From Methanomassiliicoccus sp. (lineage in GTDB: Archaea > Thermoplasmatota > Thermoplasmata > Methanomassiliicoccales > Methanomassiliicoccaceae): a stretch of DNA of 64,000 nucleotides. The number at the start of each line of letters is the position of its first letter. The stretch's first letter is position 1. Positions 1 to 9,181 of this stretch are shown here, in pieces. Below the pieces are notes generated by a model, which was not told where the DNA came from, did no database searches, and was given only the letters and a program-made list of their open reading frames with translations. The position numbers and the translations under genes were made by a program. The DNA lies in assembly GCA_012719175.1 (NCBI GenBank), contig JAAYAX010000011.1, positions 1-64,000 of the forward strand. The letters are read 5' to 3'.

Positions 1-1963
1 CCCGACCCTTATCGTCGGCAACCACAAGTGCGCCAGGAGCGTTGTCTATTACCGTCCTAAGTCGGGCTCTTTGCACCTCTATCTGGCGCTGCGCCTTTTT
101 CAGCTTGGAGATATCGACGAAGGTGGTAGCGAATTGCCCCTCCTTCGGTTTGAAGGCCGATATCTGGAAATGCCTCCTCATGGGCTCGAAGTAGGTCTCG
201 AAGAAGATGGGTTCACCTGTCCTCTCGACCTGGGCATACGTTTCCAAGAACGGAGCCTCACCAGTGCCGTACAGCTCGCTGGCAAGCGCCCCGATGGCCC
301 TCTCCCTAGGCATATCGGTGGCCCGCTCGAACGCTGGATTGACGTCTACGATACGGTAGTCCCGTGCAGCTCCATCATGGTCGAGGACGAGCTCGTGAAG
401 AGCGATGCCTTCGTTGCTGGAGGAGAACAGCGAACGGAACGTCCTCTGGCTCTCCTTAAGCGCCTCCTCCACGGTCTTGCGGCCTGTGATATCGACGCAT
501 ATCCCGATCATCCTTACAGGTTGGCCCTGGTCATTGTATTCGCCTTGCCCTAGAGCGTTTACCCATATCACTTGACCATCCCTGCGGACCACCCGGTACT
601 CGTTGTCGAGGAAGGTATGGTCCCGCAGCGACCGCTGGATCCTTTCGTTCGCAATCTCAACATCATCAAGGTGTAGCACCGAGTTCCAGGTGTCGAAGTT
701 CGCCTCATCCTCAGCCGGGTGGAGACCTAACAGATTGTACATCTCCTTTGACCACTCGATCTTCCCGGTGGTGATATCCCAGTCCCATACGCCCACCCGT
801 GCCGCTTTTTGGGCCATCTCGAAACGCTCGTTCAGGTGGCTGAGAACCTCCTCGGTCCTCCTCAGCTTGGTGACGTCATGACCCACGACCAATGCACCAA
901 CCTGTTTCCCGTTCTCGTAGCTCGACTTTAGGCTGAAGGCCGCGGTTATCGTAACTCCGTCCTTGGTCCTGATCCTGTACTCGACCGAGGCCTCAGTTCT
1001 CTTGCCCGATAGTCCCCTCTCGATGTCCATACGGAACCTCTCTCTATCGGAGCCTACCAGAAGGTCGGCGGGGTCCATGCTCAGCAGCTCTTCCTGGGAG
1101 TAGCCGGTGAGGTCAGACATGGCCTCATTGATGCTCGTGAGCCTAGGACCGCGAAAGTCTATCTCGAAGATGGCGGTGGGAGCATACTTAATCAGGTGGC
1201 GGAAGTTTTCTTCCCTGGCCTTGTTCTCTGTGATGTCAACGGCCGTGCTCAGGATGTGGTCCGCCCCATCCACGGTCACTCTCACATTGACCACCATCAG
1301 GGTCAACGGCCTCCCCCGTCTGGTGTGGGCCAGAACCTCTTGTTCGCGTGCCCCTCCCTCTCCCGGCCTCCTGACGATGGTGTGCCCGATCTCTGAACGA
1401 TCTTCATCGTAAATGTTCAGGTCCCTGACGGAGCGACCTATGACCTCCTCGCGCCCGAACTCAAAAAGCCTAAGCCAGCTCTCGTTCACGTCCACGAGCC
1501 GGGAGTCGGAGGCACGAACGATGGACATGGCCGAAGGGTTGCTGCTAAACATCGTGGAGAAGAGATCGGCCCTTTCCCTCTTCGTCCCCACTCCAGGCCC
1601 CCTCTCATCGGTGATGTCCAAGAAGATCCTCATGGCCCCGGCATATTGGCCTGCATCATCGAAGATCGGAACGGTCGAGGACGAAATCCAGACCTCAGAA
1701 CCGTTCCTATGCCGCAGGCGGCGTTCGCAGATCCCTCCCCTCCCCTTCCTGAGCTCCTTTAGCCAGTTCAATTCATCATCTACGTCCTCAGGGAACAAGA
1801 AGTCGGTGGTCGGCCGGCCCATCATCTCCTCTGCGGTATGACCTAGGATTGAAGCCCCTCTTTCGTTAATTTGGTCGGTGCGGTCGTGAGCGTCCACTGT
1901 CCACAAGCCCTCGTTTGCGAGAGGGTTGAGGTACATTGTTATGTGGTGAATGGGGTCGTTCAT
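1..1963 (-). CDS. multi-PAS sensor protein, C-terminus cut off by the window edge
   Basis: An ATG at 1963 opens a frame that stays open to base 1, about 654 codons, so the gene runs off the left edge and its output domain is not visible. My translation shows tandem PAS domains: about residues 18-120, 133-250, 255-375, 385-505 and 510-630, with a sixth starting near 638. Typical PAS/PAC signatures are present, such as FLDITDE, VGHDVTKLRR and GICVDITGRK at domain ends. No transmembrane segment is seen, so it is probably a cytosolic sensor. Such archaeal proteins usually end in a histidine kinase, but that is an inference here. The opposite-strand frames in this stretch are shadows. Confidence 0.85.
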   Translation of the reverse strand, partial: MNDPIHHITMYLNPLANEGLWTVDAHDRTDQINERGASILGHTAEEMMGRPTTDFLFPEDVDDELNWLKELRKGRGGICERRLRHRNGSEVWISSSTVPIFDDAGQYAGAMRIFLDITDERGPGVGTKRERADLFSTMFSSNPSAMSIVRASDSRLVDVNESWLRLFEFGREEVIGRSVRDLNIYDEDRSEIGHTIVRRPGEGGAREQEVLAHTRRGRPLTLMVVNVRVTVDGADHILSTAVDITENKAREENFRHLIKYAPTAIFEIDFRGPRLTSINEAMSDLTGYSQEELLSMDPADLLVGSDRERFRMDIERGLSGKRTEASVEYRIRTKDGVTITAAFSLKSSYENGKQVGALVVGHDVTKLRRTEEVLSHLNERFEMAQKAARVGVWDWDITTGKIEWSKEMYNLLGLHPAEDEANFDTWNSVLHLDDVEIANERIQRSLRDHTFLDNEYRVVRRDGQVIWVNALGQGEYNDQGQPVRMIGICVDITGRKTVEEALKESQRTFRSLFSSSNEGIALHELVLDHDGAARDYRIVDVNPAFERATDMPRERAIGALASELYGTGEAPFLETYAQVERTGEPIFFETYFEPMRRHFQISAFKPKEGQFATTFVDISKLKKAQRQIEVQRARLRTVIDNAPGALVVADDKGR

Positions 1964-2188
1964 CGGTCCTGACATAGCCTTGACTGAACACCATTGGAGC
2001 CAGACCTACATAATCATCTTGCTGAGGTGGAGAACGATGATCCGGCCCTGATGCTCATAGCTCGGACGCGGGAAGGTGAGGGGACAGATATAGGATGGAC
2101 CGTCACGAAAGGGCATCAGCGGCGAAACCGGCTATCGATATATTATCATACAGACATTATCAATATCAAAGGCATCAAAGCGGTATGA

Positions 2189-2224
2189 AGTCTCTAAATA
2201 TCTCGCACCCTCTCTAAGCCGGAG
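2189..2224 (+). promoter_or_regulatory. promoter and ribosome binding site of the LURP-one-like gene
   Basis: A TATA-like run (CTCTAAATATCTC) near 2187-2199 lies about 25 nt before the expected transcript start. A GGAG Shine-Dalgarno at 2221-2224 lies 6 nt before the TTG at 2231, which supports that start codon. Confidence 0.5.
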
Positions 2225-2230
2225 ATTGCC

Positions 2231-2815
2231 TTGACCGACAGCATCTGGACCTCGCCACATTATAAGATCCGCAAGAAGATCCTCGCCATCGCCAACCAAT
2301 ACTGGATCGAGGATGGTCAGGGCAGGACCCTGGGATTCACCAAGCAGAAGCTGCTGCGTTTGAGAGAGGACATACGGATCTACGCTGATGAGGCCATGGT
2401 CCGGGAGCTGTTCTGGGTACACCAGGAACAGGTCATGGATGCCTGGGGGACCTTTGCTGTCGTGGACACGGCGGCCAACGTATGCGTCGGTAAGATCCGC
2501 AGGAACATAATGTCCGGGCTGCTGGCGGACGAGTACTACCTGCTGGACCCCTATGGTCAGCAGATCGGCAGGGTCTACGAGGAGACGGGGAGGGGGCTGG
2601 TCCGAAAGTACCTGCCCTTCGGGGGGCTGGTCACCGAGAGGGTCGTGGTAGAGCTGTACGGCCGGCCGGTGACGGAGATCAAGCAGCAGTTCAAGATCAT
2701 AGGCGATGAGTGGGATGTGGACTGTTCCAAGCTCCCTCCTCAGTTCGATCGCCGCGTTCTCCTGGCAGGGATAATAATGATGGGCATGGTGGAGCGGGAG
2801 AGGGACCGCAACTAG
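2231..2815 (+). CDS. LURP-one-related family protein
   Basis: 194 residues from a TTG start chosen because GGAG sits 6 nt upstream. The protein has the beta-rich pattern of the LURP-one/scramblase-like barrel: paired segments such as YKIRKKILAIANQYWIED, then repeated strands (YYLLDPYGQQIGRVYEE, VVVELYGRPVTEIKQQF, DEWDVDCSKL). It ends in a hydrophobic stretch (VLLAGIIMMGMVE), as in this family, where a C-terminal helix sits in the barrel. The molecular function of prokaryotic LURP-one proteins is not settled. The gene stands alone and ends in TAG. Confidence 0.7.
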   Translation: MTDSIWTSPHYKIRKKILAIANQYWIEDGQGRTLGFTKQKLLRLREDIRIYADEAMVRELFWVHQEQVMDAWGTFAVVDTAANVCVGKIRRNIMSGLLADEYYLLDPYGQQIGRVYEETGRGLVRKYLPFGGLVTERVVVELYGRPVTEIKQQFKIIGDEWDVDCSKLPPQFDRRVLLAGIIMMGMVERERDRN

Positions 2816-2851
2816 CCCCCGATACCATTAGAGGAGCTCACGGCCTGCGCC

Positions 2852-3439
2852 TCATCTCCCCAGGTCCTTCCACGCTTTCTCTCCCAGGCACAGCCGAACG
2901 GTCTCCTGTATTCGTCCGGCTCTGGTCTGGGGCCTCTTGGCGAGCTTGATCCAGGCGAGCAGCTGTTTTCTCTTGGAACTGCTGAGAGCATCGAACCTCT
3001 CCCGGGCCGGCGGCCGGTCCCCAAGAGCCTGAACCAGATCGTCAGGCATGAGGAGGCCCTCCACATCCTCCAGGAAGTTCCAGGAGCCGTTCAGGTGAGC
3101 CTCCTCCACCTTGGCCATTCCCGCTGGGGTCATGATGCCGTCCTTGATCGCACGCTCCACCCGGACCTTGTTGGAGCGTGACCACAGGCTGCCCTTCCGC
3201 CGAGGGGTGAACCACAACCTTGCCCTTTCATCGTCCAGGCGGTGCATCCGGCCATCGATCCAGCCAAAGGACACGGCCTCCAGGAGAGCCTCGTCCAAGG
3301 ACAGGTTCTTCTTCCCGCTGCTTTTCTTGTAGTAGATCAACCACACCCCCTTGGAGCGGGCATGGTTCTGCTCCAGCCACCCCCTCCATTCCTCCCGGTC
3401 CCGAGGTTAAAGGACGTCCTCTGTCAGATCGTCGGTCAT
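2852..3439 (-). pseudogene. YdeI/OmpD-associated family gene interrupted by an in-frame stop
   Basis: From ATG 3439 the frame reads MTDDLTEDVL, then TAA (3407-3409), then continues with PRDREEWRGWLEQNHARSKG into a well-formed YdeI-type protein (WLIYYKKSSGKK, EALLEAVSFGWIDG, ARLWFTPRRKGSLWS, WNFLEDVEGL). The family usually begins with a DREEW..WL segment, which lies between the stop and the first later start (GTG 3346, 164 residues). Without the TAA the product would be 195 residues, the usual family length. It is therefore a nonsense-interrupted gene, a base-call error, or a product starting late and lacking the conserved N-terminus. The family is linked to stress tolerance in bacteria. Confidence 0.7.
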
Positions 3440-3581
3440 CTCTATCTTCATCCCATTTTACTTTATACTCTCCAGAACATGGGCCCAGACCCTTGGTAGC
3501 TCTGTGGTCCACGGCAAAGCTGATGTTGAGGGGAAAGCTCTTCTGCGGACAGTATTATCTACCGACCGCTCTAAAACATAC

Positions 3582-3968
3582 ATGGTCGCAATGAACCATA
3601 CCATCATACACTTCGAGATACCGGCGAACGACCTTGGCATGATGAAGGAATTCTATAGCAGGGTTTTCGGCTGGAAGGCCAACGATGTCCCAGGCATGGA
3701 CTATGCCGTGATGCACACGGTCCCGACCGACGAAAAGGGAATGCTGCTGGAGCCCGGCGTGAACGGGGGCATATACCAGCGTACCTCAAAGGTGCAGGTG
3801 CCCATCAACTACATTCAGGTGGAGTCGGTGGACGACTACATGGACCGGGTAACGAGCGAAGGGGGTAGTATCCTTGCGCCGAAGCAGCACATCCAGGGGG
3901 TCGGGTACATAGCTTGGGTCTCCGATCCTGAAGGCAACCCTATCGGCCTTATCACACCCCAGATGTGA
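3582..3968 (+). CDS. VOC (glyoxalase/bleomycin-resistance) superfamily protein
   Basis: About 128 residues. I start at ATG 3582 (or 3591) because the family begins with the first strand, here NHTIIHFEIPANDLGMMKEFY. One VOC module pair is visible: an N-terminal half with FYSRVFGWKAND, and a C-terminal half with INYIQVESVDDYMDRVTSEGG and ending YIAWVSDPEGNPIGLITPQM. This is the standard layout of small single-protein VOC enzymes with metal-binding His and Glu on paired beta-alpha-beta units. The substrate cannot be told. It stands alone between convergent and divergent neighbours, with a TATA-like ACTTTATACT near 3460. Confidence 0.8.
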   Translation: MVAMNHTIIHFEIPANDLGMMKEFYSRVFGWKANDVPGMDYAVMHTVPTDEKGMLLEPGVNGGIYQRTSKVQVPINYIQVESVDDYMDRVTSEGGSILAPKQHIQGVGYIAWVSDPEGNPIGLITPQM

Positions 3969-4034
3969 GTCTCCAGAGCACTAGCGCACCCGGCGATGTC
4001 ATGGCGGACGGGGCGACGGCGTGATCGGAGATGT

Positions 4035-5810
4035 TCAGAACTCCTTCCAGCGTTTGCGATGGTTCAACCGCGGACTGTCGCTAACCTCCATTGATGGCCT
4101 GTGCATGTAGCTGTAGGACGGATATGGCATCAGCGGATGCTTGGCATATCGTGAATCGGCGCAGGTCTGGTCATAGAACACCTTCATCAGCAGGATGAAC
4201 CACATCAAGTACGCCATGAGGATCAGCAATACTGTGGGCCAGTATAGGGAGAAGGTGAAGGCCACGCAGGCGGCCGTCATCAGCGTCGCCATCACCAAGG
4301 AGGCCACGTACCTGCTTATTAGCATGTGGCTTCCAGGGACCGTGCACAGGTTGTAGTAGTTGATCTGCCGCACGATGGGCCCAAGGACGTTCTGAAGGAC
4401 GACCCACACTATGAGGCTGGCGGCGATGGTCAGACCGAAGGCGATGTAATGGGCCTGCCCATTGGTCAGGATCAGCGCTATCATGCAGGCCAGGTAGAAT
4501 AGTTCAGCGCACAGGAGGGACCGGGAGCCCTTGTAGAGCCGGAAACCGTCACCCGGGAGGATTATCTTGCCCAGGGTCCTGGAGATGACCCCCGCGGAGT
4601 ACTTGATGAAGTGGGGCATCTTCCGGGCCAGGGCGTCGGCGATACGGTAGCTGCGGCGCATCAAGAAGGGGCAGACAGCGCTGAGCACGAAGGTGAACGC
4701 GCCTGCCAGGGGGTACAACTCCGCCCCCTTGGTGGAACTCGCTGCCTGCCTGGCAATGCTGGCATAGAGAATCGATTCATCGCCGCGGGCACACATGGAA
4801 GTGGATACGAACAACGACTGCCTCGGTGTATATCCCATGAAGAAGGACACCACGGCAGTGAGGAACACGTCGTCGAGGATCACCAGGACCACGGCCAAGG
4901 CCACGATCCCGATGACGGAAGGGAACAGGGTGGGATCGATCATCATCCCGAAGGCCATGAAGAACACCGCCACGAAGGCGTCACGGAAGGGGGCGATCTT
5001 CTCCTCTATCCTGTCGGTGATCCTCGTCTCCGCGAAGGTCATGCCTATGAAGAACGCTCCGATCATCCCCGGTATGGAGAAGAACTCCGCTAGCGCGGCG
5101 GAGAGACACACCAGACCCAGAGCGAAGAGGACGAACATCTCGTCGTTCTTCATCTTGACCAGGTAGGAGATGGTCCGGGGGATGACCACTAAGGCCAGGA
5201 CCACGAAGAAGACGATGAATATGGCCACGCCCACGATGAAGCCCATTACGGTAACGTTGCCGCCGCTCTTCACCACCAGACCTCCTAAGAGCGCGAGGAA
5301 GATAGAGGAGATGAAGTCCTGCGCCACCATGACGCCGAGAAGGAAGTCGGTCTCGGCATTGTTAAGACGGTCCATCTCCAGTAGGGACTTCAACGCCACC
5401 CCCGCGCTGCTCATAGACACTATAAGGGCCAGGAACAGCGTGTCCATGAACGGCCATCCCAGGGCCGTTCCCAGCAGCACGCCGGTGAACAGGTTGATCC
5501 CGATGTTGAATATGGAGAGTATTATTGCCGGACGCCTGACCTTGCGAAGCTTGGTGATGGAGAACTTCAGGCCCACAAAGAACATCAGGAGGATTATTCC
5601 CAGCTGCGAGATGGCGTTGATGAGGGAGGTGTCGTGGATGAGGCCATGGTAACTTAGCCCGCCGATCTCGATGTGTATGAACGGGCCGATGAATATGCCG
5701 GCGGCGATGTAGCCTAGAATGGCGCTCTGCTTGAAGCGGCCGGCGAGGGCGGCGCCTGTGAAGGCCACCAGCATTATCACCCCTACCTCCAACATGAAAC
5801 CGTTGGTCAC
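4035..5810 (-). CDS. cation:proton antiporter, CPA2/Kef type
   Basis: 591 residues, mostly hydrophobic, with the CPA2 Na+/H+ exchanger pattern. The first helices carry AGRFKQSAILGYIAAGIFIGP, then SQLGIILLMFFVGLKFS. Later come MVAQDFISSIFLALLGGL, whose QD pair matches the ion-binding position of Kef/NapA-like carriers, and IPGMIGAFFIGMTFAETR. About 12 helices fill residues 1-380. A further hydrophobic region (about 420-560) takes the place of the soluble RCK/TrkA domain, which is absent. The cytosolic tail is short (PYPSYSYMHRP). It probably exchanges Na+ or K+ for protons; the ion is not determinable from sequence. It stands alone, with no linked regulator. Confidence 0.85.
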   Translation of the reverse strand: MTNGFMLEVGVIMLVAFTGAALAGRFKQSAILGYIAAGIFIGPFIHIEIGGLSYHGLIHDTSLINAISQLGIILLMFFVGLKFSITKLRKVRRPAIILSIFNIGINLFTGVLLGTALGWPFMDTLFLALIVSMSSAGVALKSLLEMDRLNNAETDFLLGVMVAQDFISSIFLALLGGLVVKSGGNVTVMGFIVGVAIFIVFFVVLALVVIPRTISYLVKMKNDEMFVLFALGLVCLSAALAEFFSIPGMIGAFFIGMTFAETRITDRIEEKIAPFRDAFVAVFFMAFGMMIDPTLFPSVIGIVALAVVLVILDDVFLTAVVSFFMGYTPRQSLFVSTSMCARGDESILYASIARQAASSTKGAELYPLAGAFTFVLSAVCPFLMRRSYRIADALARKMPHFIKYSAGVISRTLGKIILPGDGFRLYKGSRSLLCAELFYLACMIALILTNGQAHYIAFGLTIAASLIVWVVLQNVLGPIVRQINYYNLCTVPGSHMLISRYVASLVMATLMTAACVAFTFSLYWPTVLLILMAYLMWFILLMKVFYDQTCADSRYAKHPLMPYPSYSYMHRPSMEVSDSPRLNHRKRWKEF

Positions 5811-6220
5811 CGCTTTACCATCCCTAGGGCCCGGTCAAGGAAAAGGACACTCAGTAGGCCTAGGTATGGACGTCTACCTCAATCTGGTTTCATCACTACC
5901 CAAGCCTCCTCGCCCTCCGCCGATCGAGGCCCAGTGCATCCCGATTGAAGTATTGAGACAGTACGTACATTAAGGTTACTAGTTGGGCAACGAAAGCGTA
6001 AAACCAGTATTGATTCCATTGTTCTGGAGAGGATGGAGGTTCAGAACATCGTCACGTAATGCCCGCTCGCCTGGGCGCGTTGATCGAGCTGGGGCCATGA
6101 GCTGTGGACGATCGTTATGGAGCGCCTGCCACGGTCATGGAGGTCCGCGGTCACGGCCGGGGCTCGATAGTACGATGCTATTATCGGTCGGAAGAGGATG
6201 GGGGGCGGAGAGGTCTGGTC
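5811..6220. other. intergenic region between divergent antiporter and rtcA genes
   Basis: About 410 bases without a supported gene. It should hold both promoters. An 8-bp palindrome GTACGTAC lies near 5962-5969. A GGAG run lies shortly before the rtcA ATG. The reading frames here continue into rtcA or are short and unlike proteins, so I call none. Confidence 0.4.
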
Positions 6221-7255
6221 ATGAAGATCGATGGTTCCTATGGAGAGGGTGGGGGACAGCTTCTGAGATGCGCCGTGGCTCTTTCCGCTCTAACAGGGAT
6301 AGAGGTCGAGGTAAGCGACATTCGTGCCAAGAGGGGGAGACCGGGGCTGGCGGCCCAGCACCTCACAGCGGTGATGGGGGTGGCCGCTCTGTGCGATGCC
6401 GAGGTGGAAAACGCATACGTCGGCTCCACCTTCATACGGTTCCGGCCGGGGCCGGTCATCGGAGGCTCCTACAAGCTTGACGTGGGAACCGCCGGCAGCA
6501 TCACCCTGGTGCTGCAGGCGTGCATGCTGGCATCACTGATGTCTCCGGCCGTCACGGAGCTGGAGATAATCGGCGGGACCAACGTGAGGATGTCCCCTCC
6601 CGTGGACTACTACTACCAGGTGCTGTACCCTCTTCTGGAGAGGATGGGGTATGATGTCGACCTCCAGTTGGAGAGGCGGGGTTTCTATCCCCAGGGCGGG
6701 GGAAGGGTCACCGCCTCGCTGGCCCCCTGCCCATCCCTGACCCCCCTGCGACTGCAGGCCCGGGGGGAGATGGAGGAAGTAGGGGGAGTTTGCTTCTCCC
6801 AGAACCTGCCCGATCACGTGGCCCAGAGGATGGAGCATGCCTGCCGCAAGGCCTTCATCGGTGGAAACCTCGAGCTGCGCGCCCACCGCTCCGCCGGTCC
6901 CTCCACCGGTGCCGGCACCGCTCTCTACGCCCGCTACCGTCATACCGTGCTGGGCGGTGACGGGTTGGGCGAGAAGGGGGTCCCCGCGGAAAGGGTAGGG
7001 GAGGCGGCGGTGAGCTGCCTCAGAACGGAGATGGAGGGACCGGGCACGCTGGATACGCACGCCGCCGATCAGCTCCTCCCGTACATGGCACTGGCCATGG
7101 GGCCGTCGGTGTTCACGGTCCGGGAGGTCACCTCGCACCTCCTGACCCAGATGTGGCTCCTCAGGCAGTTCCTCCCCGTGGAGTTCGAGATGCAAGACGT
7201 TGCCCAGGGAGTGTCGGTCAGGGTGCTGCCTAACCGTACATCCCCGGGGCCGTGA
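6221..7255 (+). CDS. rtcA: RNA 3'-terminal phosphate cyclase
   Basis: 344 residues from ATG 6221, chosen because the family starts with the strand M-K-I-DGSYGEGGGQLLR; the 39 in-frame codons upstream do not look like protein. RtcA turns an RNA 3'-phosphate into a 2',3'-cyclic phosphate using ATP through an adenylated His. The GEGGGQ motif, KRGRPGLAAQHL, GTAGSITLVLQ, RGFYPQGGG and a C-terminal DTHAADQLLPYMAL with the expected adenylated histidine region are all present. The length is normal for archaeal RtcA. Its last 26 bases overlap the 3' end of the convergent PAC2 gene. No rtcB is adjacent. Confidence 0.93.
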   Translation: MKIDGSYGEGGGQLLRCAVALSALTGIEVEVSDIRAKRGRPGLAAQHLTAVMGVAALCDAEVENAYVGSTFIRFRPGPVIGGSYKLDVGTAGSITLVLQACMLASLMSPAVTELEIIGGTNVRMSPPVDYYYQVLYPLLERMGYDVDLQLERRGFYPQGGGRVTASLAPCPSLTPLRLQARGEMEEVGGVCFSQNLPDHVAQRMEHACRKAFIGGNLELRAHRSAGPSTGAGTALYARYRHTVLGGDGLGEKGVPAERVGEAAVSCLRTEMEGPGTLDTHAADQLLPYMALAMGPSVFTVREVTSHLLTQMWLLRQFLPVEFEMQDVAQGVSVRVLPNRTSPGP

Positions 7256-8000
7256 CCTTCCTCAGCTCATCCTCCTTCCCGGCCCGCTCGTACATATCCT
7301 TGAGGCTGTTCTCGATAGCCTCGGCCTCCTTGAGCAGGGGCTCGATGTCCAGGGTGCCTTCCAGAACGAGCTTGTTGATGGCCATGGTGACCGCAGCGGC
7401 TGCCCGGGCGTCAGGGAACTCCGTGCTGGCCTCGGAGAGTATGGTGATGACGTCGAACAGGCGGTTGAACCCCTCGTTGAGGAGGACGCCGGACAGGCCC
7501 ACGATGACCCCGGCCTCGAAGATGGGGATCTGATTGGAGCTCAGCATATTCCTTGCCTCCTCTGTGGACCCCACCCCCATGACGTGATCGATGACGTCCT
7601 TGATGTCAGGAGGGGGATTGCTCTGCTTGGTGCTGATGCCCTCCGGCGAGATGATCATCCTACACTTGTGGTCCTCCACCCAGTCCATGATGACCTTTCC
7701 CAGCTCCTTTATGTCCTGTGGAAGGGGCTGGAACTCAGAAACGAAGACCACCATGCGGTCCTTCCCCTTATTGATCTCCCCCGCGTACACCCTCACAGGG
7801 CTGGTAGGAATGCCGCTCTTGATCATAGACACGGCGGGGAAGGTGTCCGCATCCACCACTCCTATCTGCCTCAGTCCCAGGGAGTTCACCAGATAATTGG
7901 CGACGATGGAGCCGACCAGACCTACGGAGGGGAACCCGTCGACGACGTAAGCGCCCCGGATGTTCATCTCCTCTATCTCGATTATCCGGATGTTGCTCAT
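7230..8000 (-). CDS. PAC2 (proteasome assembly chaperone 2) family protein
   Basis: 256 residues from ATG 8000 (MSNIRIIEIEEMNIRGAYVV); longer in-frame upstream sequence belongs to the divergent neighbour and was discarded. The PAC2 fold signature is clear: DGFPSVGLVGSIVANYLV near the N-terminus, then VRVYAGEINKGKDRMVVFVSE, SPEGIS and VGLSGVLLNEGF. The C-terminus is a charged helix (DIEPLLKEAEAIENSLKDMYE). Archaeal PAC2 homologues are commonly presumed to help proteasome assembly, but direct function is often unproven. It ends in TAG and overlaps rtcA tail to tail by 26 bp. Confidence 0.88.
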   Translation of the reverse strand: MSNIRIIEIEEMNIRGAYVVDGFPSVGLVGSIVANYLVNSLGLRQIGVVDADTFPAVSMIKSGIPTSPVRVYAGEINKGKDRMVVFVSEFQPLPQDIKELGKVIMDWVEDHKCRMIISPEGISTKQSNPPPDIKDVIDHVMGVGSTEEARNMLSSNQIPIFEAGVIVGLSGVLLNEGFNRLFDVITILSEASTEFPDARAAAAVTMAINKLVLEGTLDIEPLLKEAEAIENSLKDMYERAGKEDELRKVTAPGMYG

Positions 8001-8076
8001 GGTCCACTGATTCCAACCATGGACTAATAATGCATTTGTGAGAAGTATTATCATCACCGGCCTCTGTCCCTCGTTC

Positions 8077-8718
8077 ATGAGGCCTGAGGTGACCGTGAAC
8101 TGCGCCATGACCGCCGATGGCAAGATCGCAGGAAGGTCGCGGAGGCAGATGCGCATCTCCTCACGCGAGGACATGGAAAGGGTCAAGAGCCTCCGCTCCT
8201 CCTCCGACGCCATCCTCGTGGGCGTGGGGACCGTTCTCGCGGACGATCCGCACCTGACGGTCAAGGGCCTGACCTACGACGAGAACCCGCTGCGAGTGGT
8301 CCTCGACTCCTCGGGCCGTATCCCGGAGGGCGCCCAGGTCCTCGATGAGAGGGCGGCCACGCTGATCGTCACGGCTGAGGACTGCCAGCGTACGTGGCCC
8401 AGAGGTGAGGTGTTCCGGGCGGGAAGGGGGAAGGTGGACCTGGTGCGGACGCTGGAGCATCTTTACTCCCAGGGGATCAGGAAGCTCATGGTGGAGGGTG
8501 GCGGGGAGACCATATTCTCCTTCTTTCGGGAAGGTCTGGTCGATCGCTACTGCGTGTACGTGGGGAGCATAGTGATCGGTGGGCGGGGTTCGCCCACACC
8601 CGCGGACGGCGAGGGGTTCCCCCAGGACCGCGTCGTACGTTTGAGGCTTGCCACCGCCGATAGGATGGGCGATGGCATCCTCCTCAGCTACGAGGTGGAG
8701 AATGCCGAGCGACCCTAG
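8077..8718 (+). CDS. arfC: 2,5-diamino-6-ribosylamino-4(3H)-pyrimidinone 5'-phosphate reductase (RibD C-terminal family)
   Basis: 213 residues from ATG 8077 (MRPEVTVNCAMTADGKIAG); a GTG at 8038 is possible but adds non-conserved residues. The dihydrofolate-reductase-like RibD-C fold is shown by AMTADGKIAG, SDAILVGVGTVLADDPHLTV, PLRVVLDSSGRIP and KLMVEGGGETIFSFF. In archaea this NADPH-dependent enzyme reduces the ribosylamino-pyrimidine on the way to riboflavin and F420. It overlaps the following Mut7-C gene by 17 bp, so the two are co-transcribed. A divergent promoter region shared with the PAC2 gene lies at 8001-8076. A distant second RibD-C gene is present at 60185. Confidence 0.88.
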   Translation: MRPEVTVNCAMTADGKIAGRSRRQMRISSREDMERVKSLRSSSDAILVGVGTVLADDPHLTVKGLTYDENPLRVVLDSSGRIPEGAQVLDERAATLIVTAEDCQRTWPRGEVFRAGRGKVDLVRTLEHLYSQGIRKLMVEGGGETIFSFFREGLVDRYCVYVGSIVIGGRGSPTPADGEGFPQDRVVRLRLATADRMGDGILLSYEVENAERP

Positions 8719-9181
8719 GTTCCTCGCCGATGAGATGCTCGGCTCCCTGGCCAGATGGCTGCGGATCATGGGGTATGATACCACCTACGCCCGGCATATT
8801 ACCGACAGGGAGGTGTTGTGCAGGGCCAGGGCGGAGGGCAGGATCGTCCTCACCCGAGACCATCAGCTGGCGGAGAGGGCGGGGGGGCAGGGCCTGCTGG
8901 TGGAGAGCGATGCCCTGGAGGAACAGCTGGTGCAGGTGTCCTGTGATCTGGGACTTACGTTCGAGGAGAGATGCACGAGGTGCACGATATGCAACGGCGC
9001 GCTCCGCGATGCCACGCCCCAGGAATGGACGCAGGCGCCTCCCCGGGTGAGGGGGTCACAGGACCGGATCTACAAATGCCAGGACTGTGGTCAGTTGTAT
9101 TGGAGGGGTTCCCATTGGAGCAAGATTACAGAGCGCTTGGAGCGCGTGCTGGCGCTCAGATGCGGTAGTAGTCCTCACTGA
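8702..9181 (+). CDS. Mut7-C (PIN-like) RNase domain protein with zinc ribbon
   Basis: 159 residues from ATG 8702, inside the end of the reductase gene. The N-terminal half is a Mut7-C/PIN-like fold: FLADEMLGSLARWLRIMGYDT with the acidic pair, DREVLCRARAEGRIVLTRDHQL with the TRD acidic motif, and a GLLVESDALEEQL helix. The C-terminal half is a zinc ribbon with C-T-R-C-T-I-C and C-Q-D-C-G knuckles, as usual for archaeal Mut7-C proteins. It is probably a ribonuclease of RNA turnover or processing; the substrate is unknown. The 3' end overlaps the convergent unknown gene by 26 bp. Confidence 0.85.
   Translation: MPSDPRFLADEMLGSLARWLRIMGYDTTYARHITDREVLCRARAEGRIVLTRDHQLAERAGGQGLLVESDALEEQLVQVSCDLGLTFEERCTRCTICNGALRDATPQEWTQAPPRVRGSQDRIYKCQDCGQLYWRGSHWSKITERLERVLALRCGSSPH

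Noticed and set aside
1994-2188. A 64-codon plus-strand frame upstream of the LURP-one gene
   Set aside because: No ribosome binding site, no protein-like pattern, and it overlaps the promoter region.
3407-3409. Pyrrolysine readthrough at the YdeI stop
   Set aside because: The codon is TAA; pyrrolysine uses TAG. Several genes here also end normally in TAG.
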